DNA of 64,000 nucleotides from Pseudoruminococcus_B sp937901805 (GTDB taxonomy: Bacteria > Bacillota > Clostridia > Oscillospirales > Ruminococcaceae), in NCBI GenBank assembly GCA_963560245.1, contig CAUWNS010000003.1, positions 73,316 to 137,315 on the forward strand. The letters are read 5' to 3'. The notes under the pieces were generated by a model. That model saw only the letters and a list, made by a program, of their open reading frames with translations. It ran no database searches and was not told the origin of the DNA. Positions 41,475 through 50,645 of this stretch are shown here, piece after piece (position 1 is the first letter of the stretch; the number at the start of each line of letters is the position of its first letter). The translations under genes were made by a program, and so were the position numbers.

Positions 41475-41526
41475 TTGAAAGCGAATTTTTCTTTGTTCGC
41501 ACAACCGGATTTCCTGCAAAAAGAAA

Positions 41527-42899
41527 TCAATAAGACTGTACTACTTCCATTTTTTTAAGCCGGCGCATTTCCGCGGCAATAAACAGTACGGAAAGCACTG
41601 CAGCCACGCTATCCGCCACAGATCCTGCATACATGACTCCATCAATCCCCCACAGCATTGGGAAAAGGATAATCAGAGGAAGCAGACAGATGATCTGCCT
41701 GGTCAAAGAAAGGAAGATTCCCCTGCTCGCCTTGCCGATAGAAGTAAAAAAGTTTGAAGTAATCGGCTGGATCCCGTTTAAAAATGTACAGAACATATAG
41801 ATTCGAAAATACCGTTCGGCAAAACGGAAATATTCTTCACTTCCAGTACCGAAAATACTGATAATCTGCTGTGGAAACAACTGAAAACACAAAAAGCCAA
41901 TGATAGAGATAACCGTCGCTGCAAATTCTGCCCGGAAAAAAGTTTCACGCACCCGCTTGTATTGTCCAGCGCCATAATTGAAGCTGACTATCGGCTGTAA
42001 CCCCTGGGAGAGACCAATGACAAAAGAAAAGAAAATCATTCCGACTTTTGCAATGATTCCAGCACAGGCCAGCGGAATTTCGCTTCCATAGGAGGAAAGC
42101 GCCCCATAAAAAGTCAAGGTGTTATTCATGACAACCTGAACCACCATCATGGCGAGCTGGTTAAAACAATTTGCAGCCCCGAGCGCCATAGTCCTGCCGA
42201 CATAACGCCACCTGGGACGAAATTCCCTGAAGGTGAGCGTCACAGAGCGGTAATGCAGCAGATACCACGCCGCCATCAGCGCGGAGACAACCTGCCCAAT
42301 CACGGTAGCCCAGGCCGCGCCGGCAATTCCCCATTCGAACACCAAAACAAACAGCCAGTCCAAAACCGTATTTAAAATGGCGCCGGAGAGCATACACATC
42401 ATGGAAAACTTGGGGCTTCCATCCGCACGGATCAAATGGCTTCCGCCATTGGAAAAAATCAGAAAAGGGAATCCAAGTGAAGTAATGCCTGTATAGATCA
42501 GGGAATACTCTAGGACATCCGGAGTCGCCCCAAAAGCAAGGGCTTTAAAAAAATCCTCACAAGGATAGACATCAGCACCCCCAGAATCACGAGCATGGAA
42601 ACGGCATTTCCGATAAAATGGCCCGCCTTTTCCCGCTCCCCCGCGCCAAGGGACAAATTGAAGTTTGCAGCGCCGCCGACGCCCAGCAGCAGGGCGATCG
42701 CCGTGGTAATAGTTGTCAGCGGGAACGCCACATTGGTCGCTGCATTCCCCAGCATGCCAACGCCTTGCCCTATAAAAATCTGATCAATGATGTTATACAG
42801 CGATCCAACCAACATCGAAATTATGCTTGGGACTGCAAATTTTAACAGCAGAGAACCAATTTTGTCCCTGCCAAGCGGATTCTCTCTTGCTACTTCCAC
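41527..42899 (-). pseudogene. MATE family transporter, two frameshifts
   Basis: The 5' part starts at a GTG at 42899 (AGGAG 7 nt upstream) and reads ENPLGRDKIGSLLLKFAVPS then SIISMLVGSLYNIIDQIFIG, a clear MATE start, to FLKPLLL. The continuation AFGATPDVLEYSLIYTGITS and LGFPF lies one frame away (about 42460-42535), and LIFSNGGSHLIRADGSPKFS onward lies one frame further, open to the stop at 41527. Both shifts are explained by one missing base each: near 42537-42545 and near 42460-42466. With both bases restored the gene would be a normal protein of about 457 residues. The 302-residue 3' frame alone is not a functional transporter. Confidence 0.88.
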
Positions 42900-43527
42900 A
42901 CAATCACTCCTGTTTCCTCTTTTTTGCATATCCTGTTCTTACTTTCGAATACAGGCGGGCGTTTACAGCGTAGTACAGACAAAATTCCATTCAAATGAAA
43001 GGACAGCGCCTCCATTTTCCAGTGAAAATACCGTTTTTCTGCTTCAAACGCCCGTTTTTTGACCAAATATTTACCAGAATAGCGTAGAAAATCGCAAAAA
43101 TCAAGGTTTTTTAAGACGGTAAACCAAATTTCTGCAACTATGCCAGAAAATGAAAAACGGACACGAGCAAAATCCGTGTAGATGGCACAAATATTTTGAA
43201 TTCTAATTACTAAGGCCTTCAGAAACATTCCAGTTTCTTCCTAAAAAAGCCCATCTCCTTTTTGGAAAGCGTTGAACCAGACTGCCTATCAAAAAGGAAC
43301 AGGATAAATCCATTTTGTCAAAACAGGCGTTCAAACACCGGTACGTGCAGGCATCCGTCTCTATCTGCATCAGAGGGAGGGTTTCCCAAAAGACTGAAAA
43401 AACTGCCTGAAGAACCACTTCCTGCTGCGAGATATCAACATCTACTACGCTATTCTCCCCCTACAAAGCAGAGACAGCGTTTGAGAACGAGGAAAATCCC
43501 TGTTCCAGAACAGGAGATGCCTCCCCA
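42900..43527. other. intergenic stretch, no gene seen
   Basis: About 630 nt between the MATE pseudogene start and the PAP2 gene stop. Several open frames of 70-110 codons occur on both strands but none has a ribosome site or recognisable content. Confidence 0.45.
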
Positions 43528-44022
43528 TTACAAAGGGAGGAAAAACAGCAGTGAACACAGCAGGGCGACGCCTGCGCCTGCCAGGACGTCGGAAAGATAG
43601 TGGACGCCTGCCAGCACCCGGCTTGCCCCAACGAAACCCGCAACCAGAAGCATCCCAGCGCCATAGCAGGGGGAAAGGTAGCAGCAGGCGCATGCAATCA
43701 CCCAGGCGCTGGCGGTATGACGGCTGGGAAAACTCTTCCCCGCCCCGCTCTTTTTGGGAATCAGGGGAGAATACCCAATTGCATCGTAAGGGCGTATCCG
43801 GTTAAAGACATTACGAAAGATTGTTACAATCATAAAACAAAATGCCGGAACTGCAAGAAACAACCCAAGCTTCCTGCTGCCGGAAAACAGCAGGAACAAA
43901 GCCGTCCCGATATACAGGAAAATAACGGCAATTGGGAGCAATTTTGCCGATAAAATTATAATTTTTTTAACAGTCGGCCGACTCTCGATTGTTTTCACAC
44001 AGGCGGCATAGGGAAATTTCAT
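43528..44022 (-). CDS. PAP2 family phosphatase
   Basis: 164 residues with five or six membrane helices and the three phosphatase motifs: the first with RIRPYDAIGYSPL (around 72-84), SFPSRHTASAW (PSRH, around 96-106) and SRVLAGVHYLSDVLAG (around 132-147, catalytic His and Asp). Likely acts on undecaprenyl pyrophosphate or phosphatidylglycerol-phosphate at the outer face of the membrane. The ribosome site (GGGAAG) is weak. Length is close to the small bacterial PAP2 norm. Confidence 0.92.
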   Translation of the reverse strand: MKFPYAACVKTIESRPTVKKIIILSAKLLPIAVIFLYIGTALFLLFSGSRKLGLFLAVPAFCFMIVTIFRNVFNRIRPYDAIGYSPLIPKKSGAGKSFPSRHTASAWVIACACCYLSPCYGAGMLLVAGFVGASRVLAGVHYLSDVLAGAGVALLCSLLFFLPL

Positions 44023-44338
44023 CTTTGCACGCTTCCCTTCGAATGGTTTACAACTCTTCCCGCATAGGATATGATACTAAAGACTAGGCAAAAGATCCAG
44101 TATAGATACCGAAATGAACAAGAAGCGAAGAGCAGAAAATATGTAAATTTTTTGTTAATATACTCTTTTGGTATTCTTTGTTTTGTGATTTTTGACTTGT
44201 ACTATCTTATGCAAATTTTCCACCATAAAAATTATAATTTCTACTGAATCGTCAGAAATTGAACTTTTTTTAGGAAATACTGCCGGCAATTTTCCCTTTT
44301 TTCGCCTTCTTTCCCCTTGTCCTTCGTCAATTTGGCTA
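44023..44338. other. divergent intergenic region, PAP2 / TetR
   Basis: AT-rich, about 315 nt; presumably carries the PAP2 promoter, but I could not pick a convincing one. No gene seen. Confidence 0.4.
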
Positions 44339-44367
44339 TTGACCGGCGGTCATTCAAGGCATAAGAT
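44339..44367 (+). promoter_or_regulatory. promoter of the tetR-plsA-plsR operon
   Basis: TTGACC (44339-44344) and TAAGAT (44362-44367), 17-nt spacer. Confidence 0.7.
44340..44352. promoter_or_regulatory. palindrome TGACCGGCGGTCA over the -35 box
   Basis: Perfect 6-bp half sites around one central base, overlapping the -35 hexamer. This is the expected form of a TetR operator and suggests that the first gene of the operon represses its own promoter (inference). Confidence 0.65.
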
Positions 44368-44407
44368 GGTACTATTCATAAAAGTAGGTGGAAATGGAGG
44401 GAGTACC

Positions 44408-45031
44408 TTGCAGGCTATTCCACTGGAAGGGGAAGACAAACGTGCGCGCATCGAACAGGCTGCACTTTCGTTGTTTCTCCAAAACGGAATTGAGAACACC
44501 TCAGTCAATCAAATCACGAAGCAGGCCCAAATTGCCAAGGGAACCTTTTATCTCTATTTTAAAGACAAGGACGAGCTGGTACGAAACTCTTTCATTCATG
44601 AGAATTTAAAAACTTTGGATCAAGCGCTCAGACAGTCACAAAACCAGAGCAGCCGAACCGGCCTTTCCTGGACCTCCTGTTTTGTGACCGCCCTGATGGA
44701 TTTTTATGAGCAGCATCCACAAATCCTCTGTTTTGTCCAAAAAAATAAAGATTTATGCGCTTTTTCATCTTTTTTGGAATCAGACGCCCTGCTTGCGGAC
44801 ACTCCATGTATCCGTACATTTCTATCCGGACTGTCCACACCCAGAGAATCCAAAAAACTGGCGCGTATGCGCTTTCTAATGATTATGGACATCCTTACCT
44901 CTGTTTCCTATTTATTATACAGCGGAGGGAAATCAGAAAACCGGGAAAGCCTGAGAACCATGGCACTGGATATTGTCGGCCAGATATGCGGACAGCAATC
45001 CCCGGGCTTTTTAGAGGAGGAAATCAAATGA
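44408..45031 (+). CDS. TetR family regulator of the plsA-plsR operon
   Basis: 207 residues from the TTG at 44408, with GGAGGG 6 nt upstream; the longer frame upstream runs through the promoter. The helix-turn-helix is IEQAALSLFLQNGIENTSVN then QITKQAQIAKGTFYLYFKDK (residues 13-52). The C-terminal domain is helical with no known ligand. The stop overlaps the plsA start as ATGA, so regulator and enzymes are made together. A membrane-lipid or acyl-CoA signal would be logical. Confidence 0.92.
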   Translation: MQAIPLEGEDKRARIEQAALSLFLQNGIENTSVNQITKQAQIAKGTFYLYFKDKDELVRNSFIHENLKTLDQALRQSQNQSSRTGLSWTSCFVTALMDFYEQHPQILCFVQKNKDLCAFSSFLESDALLADTPCIRTFLSGLSTPRESKKLARMRFLMIMDILTSVSYLLYSGGKSENRESLRTMALDIVGQICGQQSPGFLEEEIK

Positions 45032-47967
45032 GCTATCAAATCGGCCTGGATGTCGGTTCCACCACAATCAAAGTAGTGGTACTCGGCGAACAGGGAGAAG
45101 TCCTGTATAAAAGCTACGAGCGGCACCGCTCCCGGGTACGCTCCCTTGCGCTTGAAAAAATAGAATCCCTGAAAGAACTTCTGGATGGACACGAACTGCG
45201 GATCGCCGTAACCGGCTCTGCCGGACTGGGTCTTGCCAAAGAAGGCGGCATCTCCTTTGTGCAGGAGGTATTCGCCACAGCAGGGGCTGTCAAACGCTTT
45301 GAACCGGATACGGACGTTGTCATTGAACTGGGTGGAGAGGACGCTAAAATCATCTTTTTGCAGGGAGCTCTGGAAGAACGCATGAATGGAACCTGCGCCG
45401 GGGGAACGGGCGCTTTTATTGACCAGATGGCTTCCCTGCTCAATGTGGATTTACAGACGCTGGACAATTTAAGTCTCAAGCACAATAAAATCTATCCGAT
45501 TGCCTCCCGCTGCGGTGTGTTTGCGAAAACCGATATCCAGCCGCTCATCAACCAGGGCGCTCAAAAGGAAAACATTGCGGCCAGCATCTTCCAGGCAGTG
45601 GTGGATCAGACCATTGCAGGGCTGGCGCAGGGCCGACCCATAAAGGGGAAAGTCCTGTTCCTCGGCGGGCCGCTCTCTTTCCTGCACGGATTGCAGCAGC
45701 GGTTTGTTGAGACGCTGAAACTGGACAGCGCGCACGCGGTATTCCCCGCTCTTGCCCCGTACTATATTGCCCTGGGCGCGGCGCTTTACTGCGAGAACTC
45801 CCGTCAGTGCTATACCTATGAAGAATTGCGGGACACGCTCAAACGCGTTTCTGAAATCAAGCTGGTTCCGCAGGGAATGCCCCCCTTGTTTGAAAGCGAG
45901 GAGGAGTATCAGCAGTTCCTTACACGGCATCATCAATCCAATGTTCCCTCCGCGGATCTCTCTGCCTATCATGGAAACGCATACCTTGGCATTGACGCGG
46001 GCAGCACAACCACCAAAACCGTGCTGATCGGAGAGGATTGTTCCCTGCTCTATCAGGATTATGTCAACAACCTGGGCAACCCGGTTGACGCAGTCATCCG
46101 CCAGCTGAGAGAAATCTATGCACAGGCTCCCGGGGACGTCCGCATAGCCGGCGCCGCTGTGACCGGTTATGGTGAGGATCTCATCAAAAACGCATTTCAT
46201 GCAGATTTTGGATTAGTGGAAACTATCGCCCATTTTACCGCCGCAAAATACTTTAAACCGGATGTGGATTTCATCATCGACATCGGCGGGCAGGACATGA
46301 AATGCTTTAAAATCTACAACAACTCCATTGACGGCATCCTGCTCAACGAAGCCTGCTCTTCCGGGTGCGGCTCTTTTATTGAGACTTTTGCCAAATCCCT
46401 GGGCTACGAGATCAAAGAATTCGCAAAGATTGGGCTGTATGCGGAGCATCCGGTGGATCTTGGTTCCCGCTGCACCGTATTCATGAATTCCTCTGTCAAG
46501 CAGGCGCAGAAAAACGGCGCTACCGTAGAAGATATCTCTGCCGGGCTTGCTGCAAGCGTGGTCAAAAACGCGCTGTACAAGGTGATCCGTGCCAAAAACC
46601 CGGAGGAAATCGGTAAGCACATTGTCGTACAGGGCGGCACCTTCCTCAACGACGCAGTGCTCCGCTGTTTTGAAAAAGAACTGGGGAGAAACGTCATCCG
46701 TCCGCAGATTGCCGGGCTGATGGGCGCTTTTGGCGCGGCTCTCTACGCTAAAACACATACCACTGGCAAGAGTACGCTGCTCGACAAGCAGGCGCTTTCC
46801 AGCTTTACGCACGCTTCCAAGGCTGTCACCTGCAACGGCTGCACCAATCACTGCAGCCTGACCGTCAATACCTTCTCCGACGGCAGCCGTTTTATTGCCG
46901 GCAACCGCTGCGAGCGCCCGGTCACCGGGACTGCGCAGACCACTCATCTGCCGGACATGATTGAATACAAATACAATCGTCTGACAGAAATTGCAAACGA
47001 CCGCCACCCTGGACCCAGAGGACAGATTGGTCTGCCCTTTGCCCTGAACATGTATGAAAACCTCCCGTTCTGGCATGCCTTTTTCACCTCGCTCGGGTTT
47101 GAAGTCATCGTCTCCGGGCGTTCCTCCAAGGCGCTGTACATGCTGGGGCAGAACACCATTCCCTCAGATACGGTCTGCTATCCGGCAAAGCTGGTGCACG
47201 GCCATATCCGCCGGTTGATTGACCAGGGCGTCCCTGCCATTTTTTACCCTTGCATGAGCTACAATTTTGATGAAAAAATCTCCGACAACTGCTACAACTG
47301 CCCGGTTGTCGCCTATTACCCGGAACTTATCAGTGCCAACATCGATTTTCCAGAGGGGACAAAGTTCCTCTACCCGTATATTACCATGAACGACCGGAAA
47401 GTGTTTGAGGAGCATATGCTTGAATGCCTCAACAAAGCCGGGTACGGCGTGACAAAATCCGAGATGGAGGCCGCCGCCGGAAAGGCCTATGAAGCCTATG
47501 AGGCCTACAAAGCGGAAAACAAGCAGGCCGCCCAGTATGCACTGAATTATGCAGAAGAACACCACTGCAAGACCATTGTCGTGGGCGGACGCCCCTATCA
47601 TATTGACCCGGAAATCAACCACGGGCTGAACAAACTCTTTACAAGCCTGGGATTTGTAGTGGTCACCGGGGACTGTGTTTCCCAGATCTCCTCCAAAGAG
47701 GCGACCAATGTCCTCAACCAGTGGACCTACCATGCACGGATGTACAGCGCGGCAAAATATGTCCTCACCGCCAAGAATACGGAAATGGTGCAGTTTGTCA
47801 GCTTCGGCTGCGGGCTGGACGCGATTACAACGGACGAAATCCGAGATATCTTACAGGAGGGCGGCAAACTTTACACCCAGATTAAAATTGATGAGATCGA
47901 CAATCTGGGCGCTGCGAAAATCCGTATCCGCAGTCTGCTTGCCGCCATGGAAGAAAGGGGAGAATAA
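45028..47967 (+). CDS. plsA: BcrAD/BadFG-type activase with DUF2229; plasmalogen synthase subunit PlsA-like
   Basis: 979 residues, start ATG at 45028 with GAGGAGG upstream. Two activase (ASKHA ATPase) domains in tandem: IGLDVGSTTIKVV (residue 4) and LGIDAGSTTTKTV (about 318). Each keeps the pair of cysteines that bridge a [4Fe-4S] cluster in 2-hydroxyglutaryl-CoA dehydratase activators: Cys123 (NGTCAGGTG) with Cys162 (SRCGVF), and Cys443 (EACSSGCG) with Cys482 (SRCTVF), both 39 residues apart. A DUF2229 domain follows (CNGCTNHCSLTVNTF near 610; YPCMSYNFDE near 740). The arrangement with the next gene matches the plsA-plsR pair reported in Clostridium perfringens, where it is needed to turn diacyl lipids into plasmalogens. 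Function here is by analogy. Confidence 0.85.
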   Translation: MSYQIGLDVGSTTIKVVVLGEQGEVLYKSYERHRSRVRSLALEKIESLKELLDGHELRIAVTGSAGLGLAKEGGISFVQEVFATAGAVKRFEPDTDVVIELGGEDAKIIFLQGALEERMNGTCAGGTGAFIDQMASLLNVDLQTLDNLSLKHNKIYPIASRCGVFAKTDIQPLINQGAQKENIAASIFQAVVDQTIAGLAQGRPIKGKVLFLGGPLSFLHGLQQRFVETLKLDSAHAVFPALAPYYIALGAALYCENSRQCYTYEELRDTLKRVSEIKLVPQGMPPLFESEEEYQQFLTRHHQSNVPSADLSAYHGNAYLGIDAGSTTTKTVLIGEDCSLLYQDYVNNLGNPVDAVIRQLREIYAQAPGDVRIAGAAVTGYGEDLIKNAFHADFGLVETIAHFTAAKYFKPDVDFIIDIGGQDMKCFKIYNNSIDGILLNEACSSGCGSFIETFAKSLGYEIKEFAKIGLYAEHPVDLGSRCTVFMNSSVKQAQKNGATVEDISAGLAASVVKNALYKVIRAKNPEEIGKHIVVQGGTFLNDAVLRCFEKELGRNVIRPQIAGLMGAFGAALYAKTHTTGKSTLLDKQALSSFTHASKAVTCNGCTNHCSLTVNTFSDGSRFIAGNRCERPVTGTAQTTHLPDMIEYKYNRLTEIANDRHPGPRGQIGLPFALNMYENLPFWHAFFTSLGFEVIVSGRSSKALYMLGQNTIPSDTVCYPAKLVHGHIRRLIDQGVPAIFYPCMSYNFDEKISDNCYNCPVVAYYPELISANIDFPEGTKFLYPYITMNDRKVFEEHMLECLNKAGYGVTKSEMEAAAGKAYEAYEAYKAENKQAAQYALNYAEEHHCKTIVVGGRPYHIDPEINHGLNKLFTSLGFVVVTGDCVSQISSKEATNVLNQWTYHARMYSAAKYVLTAKNTEMVQFVSFGCGLDAITTDEIRDILQEGGKLYTQIKIDEIDNLGAAKIRIRSLLAAMEERGE

Positions 47968-47969
47968 CC

Positions 47970-49298
47970 ATGGCAAGGGATTACAGCCCCGTGGAATTCA
48001 CCAAAGAGATGAGGAAGACGCACACCATCCTGGTGCCGATGATGCTCCCCATCCACTTTAAAATTATCGAACAGGTCTTAAACCAATACGGGTATCATGT
48101 GAAAGTACTGGAGACGGACGGGCGCCGGATTGTGGATGAAGGACTGAAAAACGTCCACAACGACACCTGTTACCCTGCCCTGCTCGTCATTGGGCAGATG
48201 ATCGACGCACTCAAAAGCGGGGAATACGATCCGGACAAAACCGCTCTGATGATTACTCAAACCGGCGGAGGATGCCGGGCTTCCAATTATATCTACCTGC
48301 TGCGCAAAGCGCTCAAACAAAGCGGTTTCGGCAATGTACCGGTCATCTCCATCAACTTTGCAAACCTGACCGGGAAAAGCGGTTTTGCCCTCACCCCTTC
48401 CCTGCTGACGCGCCTGCTCTATGCCGTCCTTTACGGGGATCTGATGCTCTGGCTTTCCAACCAGTGCAAACCCTATGAGAAAACAAAAGGCGATACAGAC
48501 AAGATGATTGACAAATGGGTTGGGGAACTCTGCCGCCAGCTCTCTTCGGCGGCCTTTATCCGCACGGGAACAAATTACCGGCGTATGGTGAAGGATTTTG
48601 CTTCCATTGCGCGGGTAAAGGCGCGCAAACCCCGCGTCGGCGTGGTCGGGGAGATCTACATGAAATACGCTCCGCTCGGAAACAACCATCTGGAGGATTT
48701 TCTGATCGCAGAAGGGGCGGAACCGGTAGTCTCCGGCGTGCTGGACTTTTTGATGTACTGCCTGAAAAATAATGTGGTGGACGTCGATCTCTACGGACAA
48801 AGACGCGGAAGAAAGCTTGTATGCAACGCCGCGCTGGCCATTGTTCAGCACTGGCAGAACAAGATGATTAAAACTGTCAAAAAATACAGTGATTTCCGTG
48901 CCCCTACTCCTTTTTCCGAGTTAGTCTCCCTGGTAGACGGCTTCATTGGGATGGGAACCAAGATGGGCGAAGGCTGGCTGCTGACCGCAGAGATGCTGGA
49001 GCTTATCCACAGCGGAGTTAACAACATTGTCAGCGCACAGCCCTTTGGCTGTCTGCCGAACCACATTATCGCTAAGGGGATGTCCCGCAAGGTCAAAGAT
49101 CGATACCCGCAGGCAAATATTGTCGCGGTGGACTACGACCCAAGCGCCACCCCGATTAATCAGGAAAACCGCCTGAAGCTGATGCTTGCCAATGCAAAGC
49201 TTGCAGAAGAAATGGCGGGCACGCCAAAGGCTTCCGCACAGCCTCTAGTGGATCTCAGTGAAAATACCAAGGAGAAGCAACCTGCAAATATGGCTTAG
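47970..49298 (+). CDS. plsR: 2-hydroxyacyl-CoA dehydratase-like reductase; plasmalogen synthase subunit PlsR-like
   Basis: 442 residues, starting 2 nt after plsA. HgdB-type fold (COG3581) with cysteines suited to hold an iron-sulphur cluster: Cys67 (HNDTCYPALLV), Cys102 (GGGCRASNY) and Cys361 (QPFGCLPNH). Other typical segments are KARKPRVGVVGEIYMKYAPL and NIVAVDYDPSATPINQENRL near the end. It would accept low-potential electrons driven by ATP hydrolysis in the PlsA partner. In several Firmicutes the two are a single fused protein of about 1400 residues; here they are separate. Confidence 0.85.
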   Translation: MARDYSPVEFTKEMRKTHTILVPMMLPIHFKIIEQVLNQYGYHVKVLETDGRRIVDEGLKNVHNDTCYPALLVIGQMIDALKSGEYDPDKTALMITQTGGGCRASNYIYLLRKALKQSGFGNVPVISINFANLTGKSGFALTPSLLTRLLYAVLYGDLMLWLSNQCKPYEKTKGDTDKMIDKWVGELCRQLSSAAFIRTGTNYRRMVKDFASIARVKARKPRVGVVGEIYMKYAPLGNNHLEDFLIAEGAEPVVSGVLDFLMYCLKNNVVDVDLYGQRRGRKLVCNAALAIVQHWQNKMIKTVKKYSDFRAPTPFSELVSLVDGFIGMGTKMGEGWLLTAEMLELIHSGVNNIVSAQPFGCLPNHIIAKGMSRKVKDRYPQANIVAVDYDPSATPINQENRLKLMLANAKLAEEMAGTPKASAQPLVDLSENTKEKQPANMA

Positions 49299-49317
49299 CA
49301 GAAAGGATTGGACAGAT

Positions 49318-50160
49318 ATGCAGAAATTCCTGCTCTACTATCTCTGTTTTTGGATTTACAGCTTTTTAGGATGGGCTGTGGAAAGCACCTTTTGCTCCAT
49401 CAACGAACAGAAAGTAATTAACCGTGGGTTTCTTTCCGGGCCGATTTGCCCGATTTACGGGTTTGGCGCGCTGATTGTCATCTTATGCCTGACCCCGTTT
49501 CTTTCCCATCCCCTATTCCTGTTTATTGACGCAGTGGTGCTGACCAGTATTCTGGAATACTTTACAAGCTATTTAATGGAAAAGCTTTTCCATGCAAGAT
49601 GGTGGGATTACTCTCACCACCATTTTAATTTGAACGGGCGGATCTGCCTGGCGACCTCTTTGTCATTTGGCGGATTGTCCGTCTTTGTCATGTATTTCCT
49701 GCATCCGAGTGTCGTCCGCCTGATTGGGATTCTCTCCCCTTTTTGGCAGGCAACGTCCGCCGCTCTGATTTCCGTGATCTTCCTTGCCGACTTTTCCACT
49801 ACAATCCGAGGGATGGTCAGTTTTCAGCGCAAGATGCAGAAACTGGCGGAACTTTCTGCACAGATTAAGGAGAAGCTCGACGCAATCCACTGGAAAAACG
49901 AGCTGCCCGTTTGGGAACGGCTGGAACAGTTCTTTCAGGAAAAACGGGAGGAGCATGCGGAAATCGCAGCGGATGCCAGGGAATCCATCCATGCCCTGGC
50001 AGATCGCCTGAGCGCGCTCAATCTCCACCCGGGATTTATCCAGCGGCGTTTGAAACGAGCGTTCCCCCATCTGGTTTTTCACCGGAATTTAGAACAGGCC
50101 CGTTCCCTCAAAGAATGGCTTGACAGCAAACGCAAACACAAAGATGAAAACAAAGAGTAA
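49318..50160 (+). CDS. putative ABC-transporter-permease-like membrane protein (CmpB family, PF06541)
   Basis: 280 residues from the ATG at 49318 (AAAGGA 9 nt upstream), 19 nt after plsR. The N-terminal YYLCFWIYSFLGWAVESTFC then NRGFLSGPICPIYGFGALIV and ILEYFTSYLMEKLFHARWWD, YSHHHFNLNGRICLATSLSF are the family signature; five to six membrane helices, then a coiled-coil cytoplasmic tail of about 95 residues. Despite the family name no ATPase partner is present. Placement behind plsAR suggests cotranscription and perhaps a membrane-lipid role. Confidence 0.88.
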   Translation: MQKFLLYYLCFWIYSFLGWAVESTFCSINEQKVINRGFLSGPICPIYGFGALIVILCLTPFLSHPLFLFIDAVVLTSILEYFTSYLMEKLFHARWWDYSHHHFNLNGRICLATSLSFGGLSVFVMYFLHPSVVRLIGILSPFWQATSAALISVIFLADFSTTIRGMVSFQRKMQKLAELSAQIKEKLDAIHWKNELPVWERLEQFFQEKREEHAEIAADARESIHALADRLSALNLHPGFIQRRLKRAFPHLVFHRNLEQARSLKEWLDSKRKHKDENKE

Positions 50161-50165
50161 TGAGA

Positions 50166-50194
50166 ACCCCCGGAGTTTTTCTCCGGGGGTTTTT
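50166..50194 (+). terminator. terminator of the tetR-plsAR-cmpB unit
   Basis: ACCCCCGGAG (50166-50175) pairs with CTCCGGGGGT (50181-50190), followed by TTTT. Confidence 0.92.
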
Positions 50195-50382
50195 GAACAA
50201 TTCCCTCCTCACGGCATTGGAGGCGCACTTAACTTTGATAGGAAAACTCTCTGTTTTTTCAAAGCCTCCGCTCTGAGGGACAGCGGGCGCTTCCTATCGA
50301 TTCTCATTCTCGCCAAATAGGAAAAACTGGCGAAGACGCGCTTTTTTCGTGCAAAATCGTTTTTTCCTCCCCGTTTTCCGGT

Positions 50383-50410
50383 TTGTGTCTTCACAAAAAT
50401 ATGGTATAAT
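50383..50410 (+). promoter_or_regulatory. candidate promoter of the SPFH-zinc ribbon-TPM unit
   Basis: TATAAT at 50405-50410 with TTGTGT at 50383-50388 (16-nt spacer). It implies a leader of about 230 nt; the 450-nt gap 50195-50645 otherwise shows only a small AGGAAT/ATTCCT stem near 50420 and no gene. Confidence 0.5.
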
Positions 50411-50645
50411 TACCGCATAGCAGGAATGATTCCTGAAATTCATACAGCAAAGCGTTCCTCTTCCAAACAAAGCGCTCGCTCAAGGCGGCCGCCATACAAA
50501 AGATTTTCCAGAATATACCCCTTCTTTCAGGGACGTCATAATCTCTGGAAAGCTTTCTCGGACGTCTGGCAGGCGAGGAATCTTTTCCGCTGAACCAGAA
50601 CTGTGAAACTTTCACCGTATTACCATCATCAAAAGGAGAATGAGT

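Noticed and set aside
43445..43697. Overlapping 78-84-codon frames around the 3' end of the PAP2 gene
   Set aside because: Other-frame shadows of the PAP2 coding sequence.
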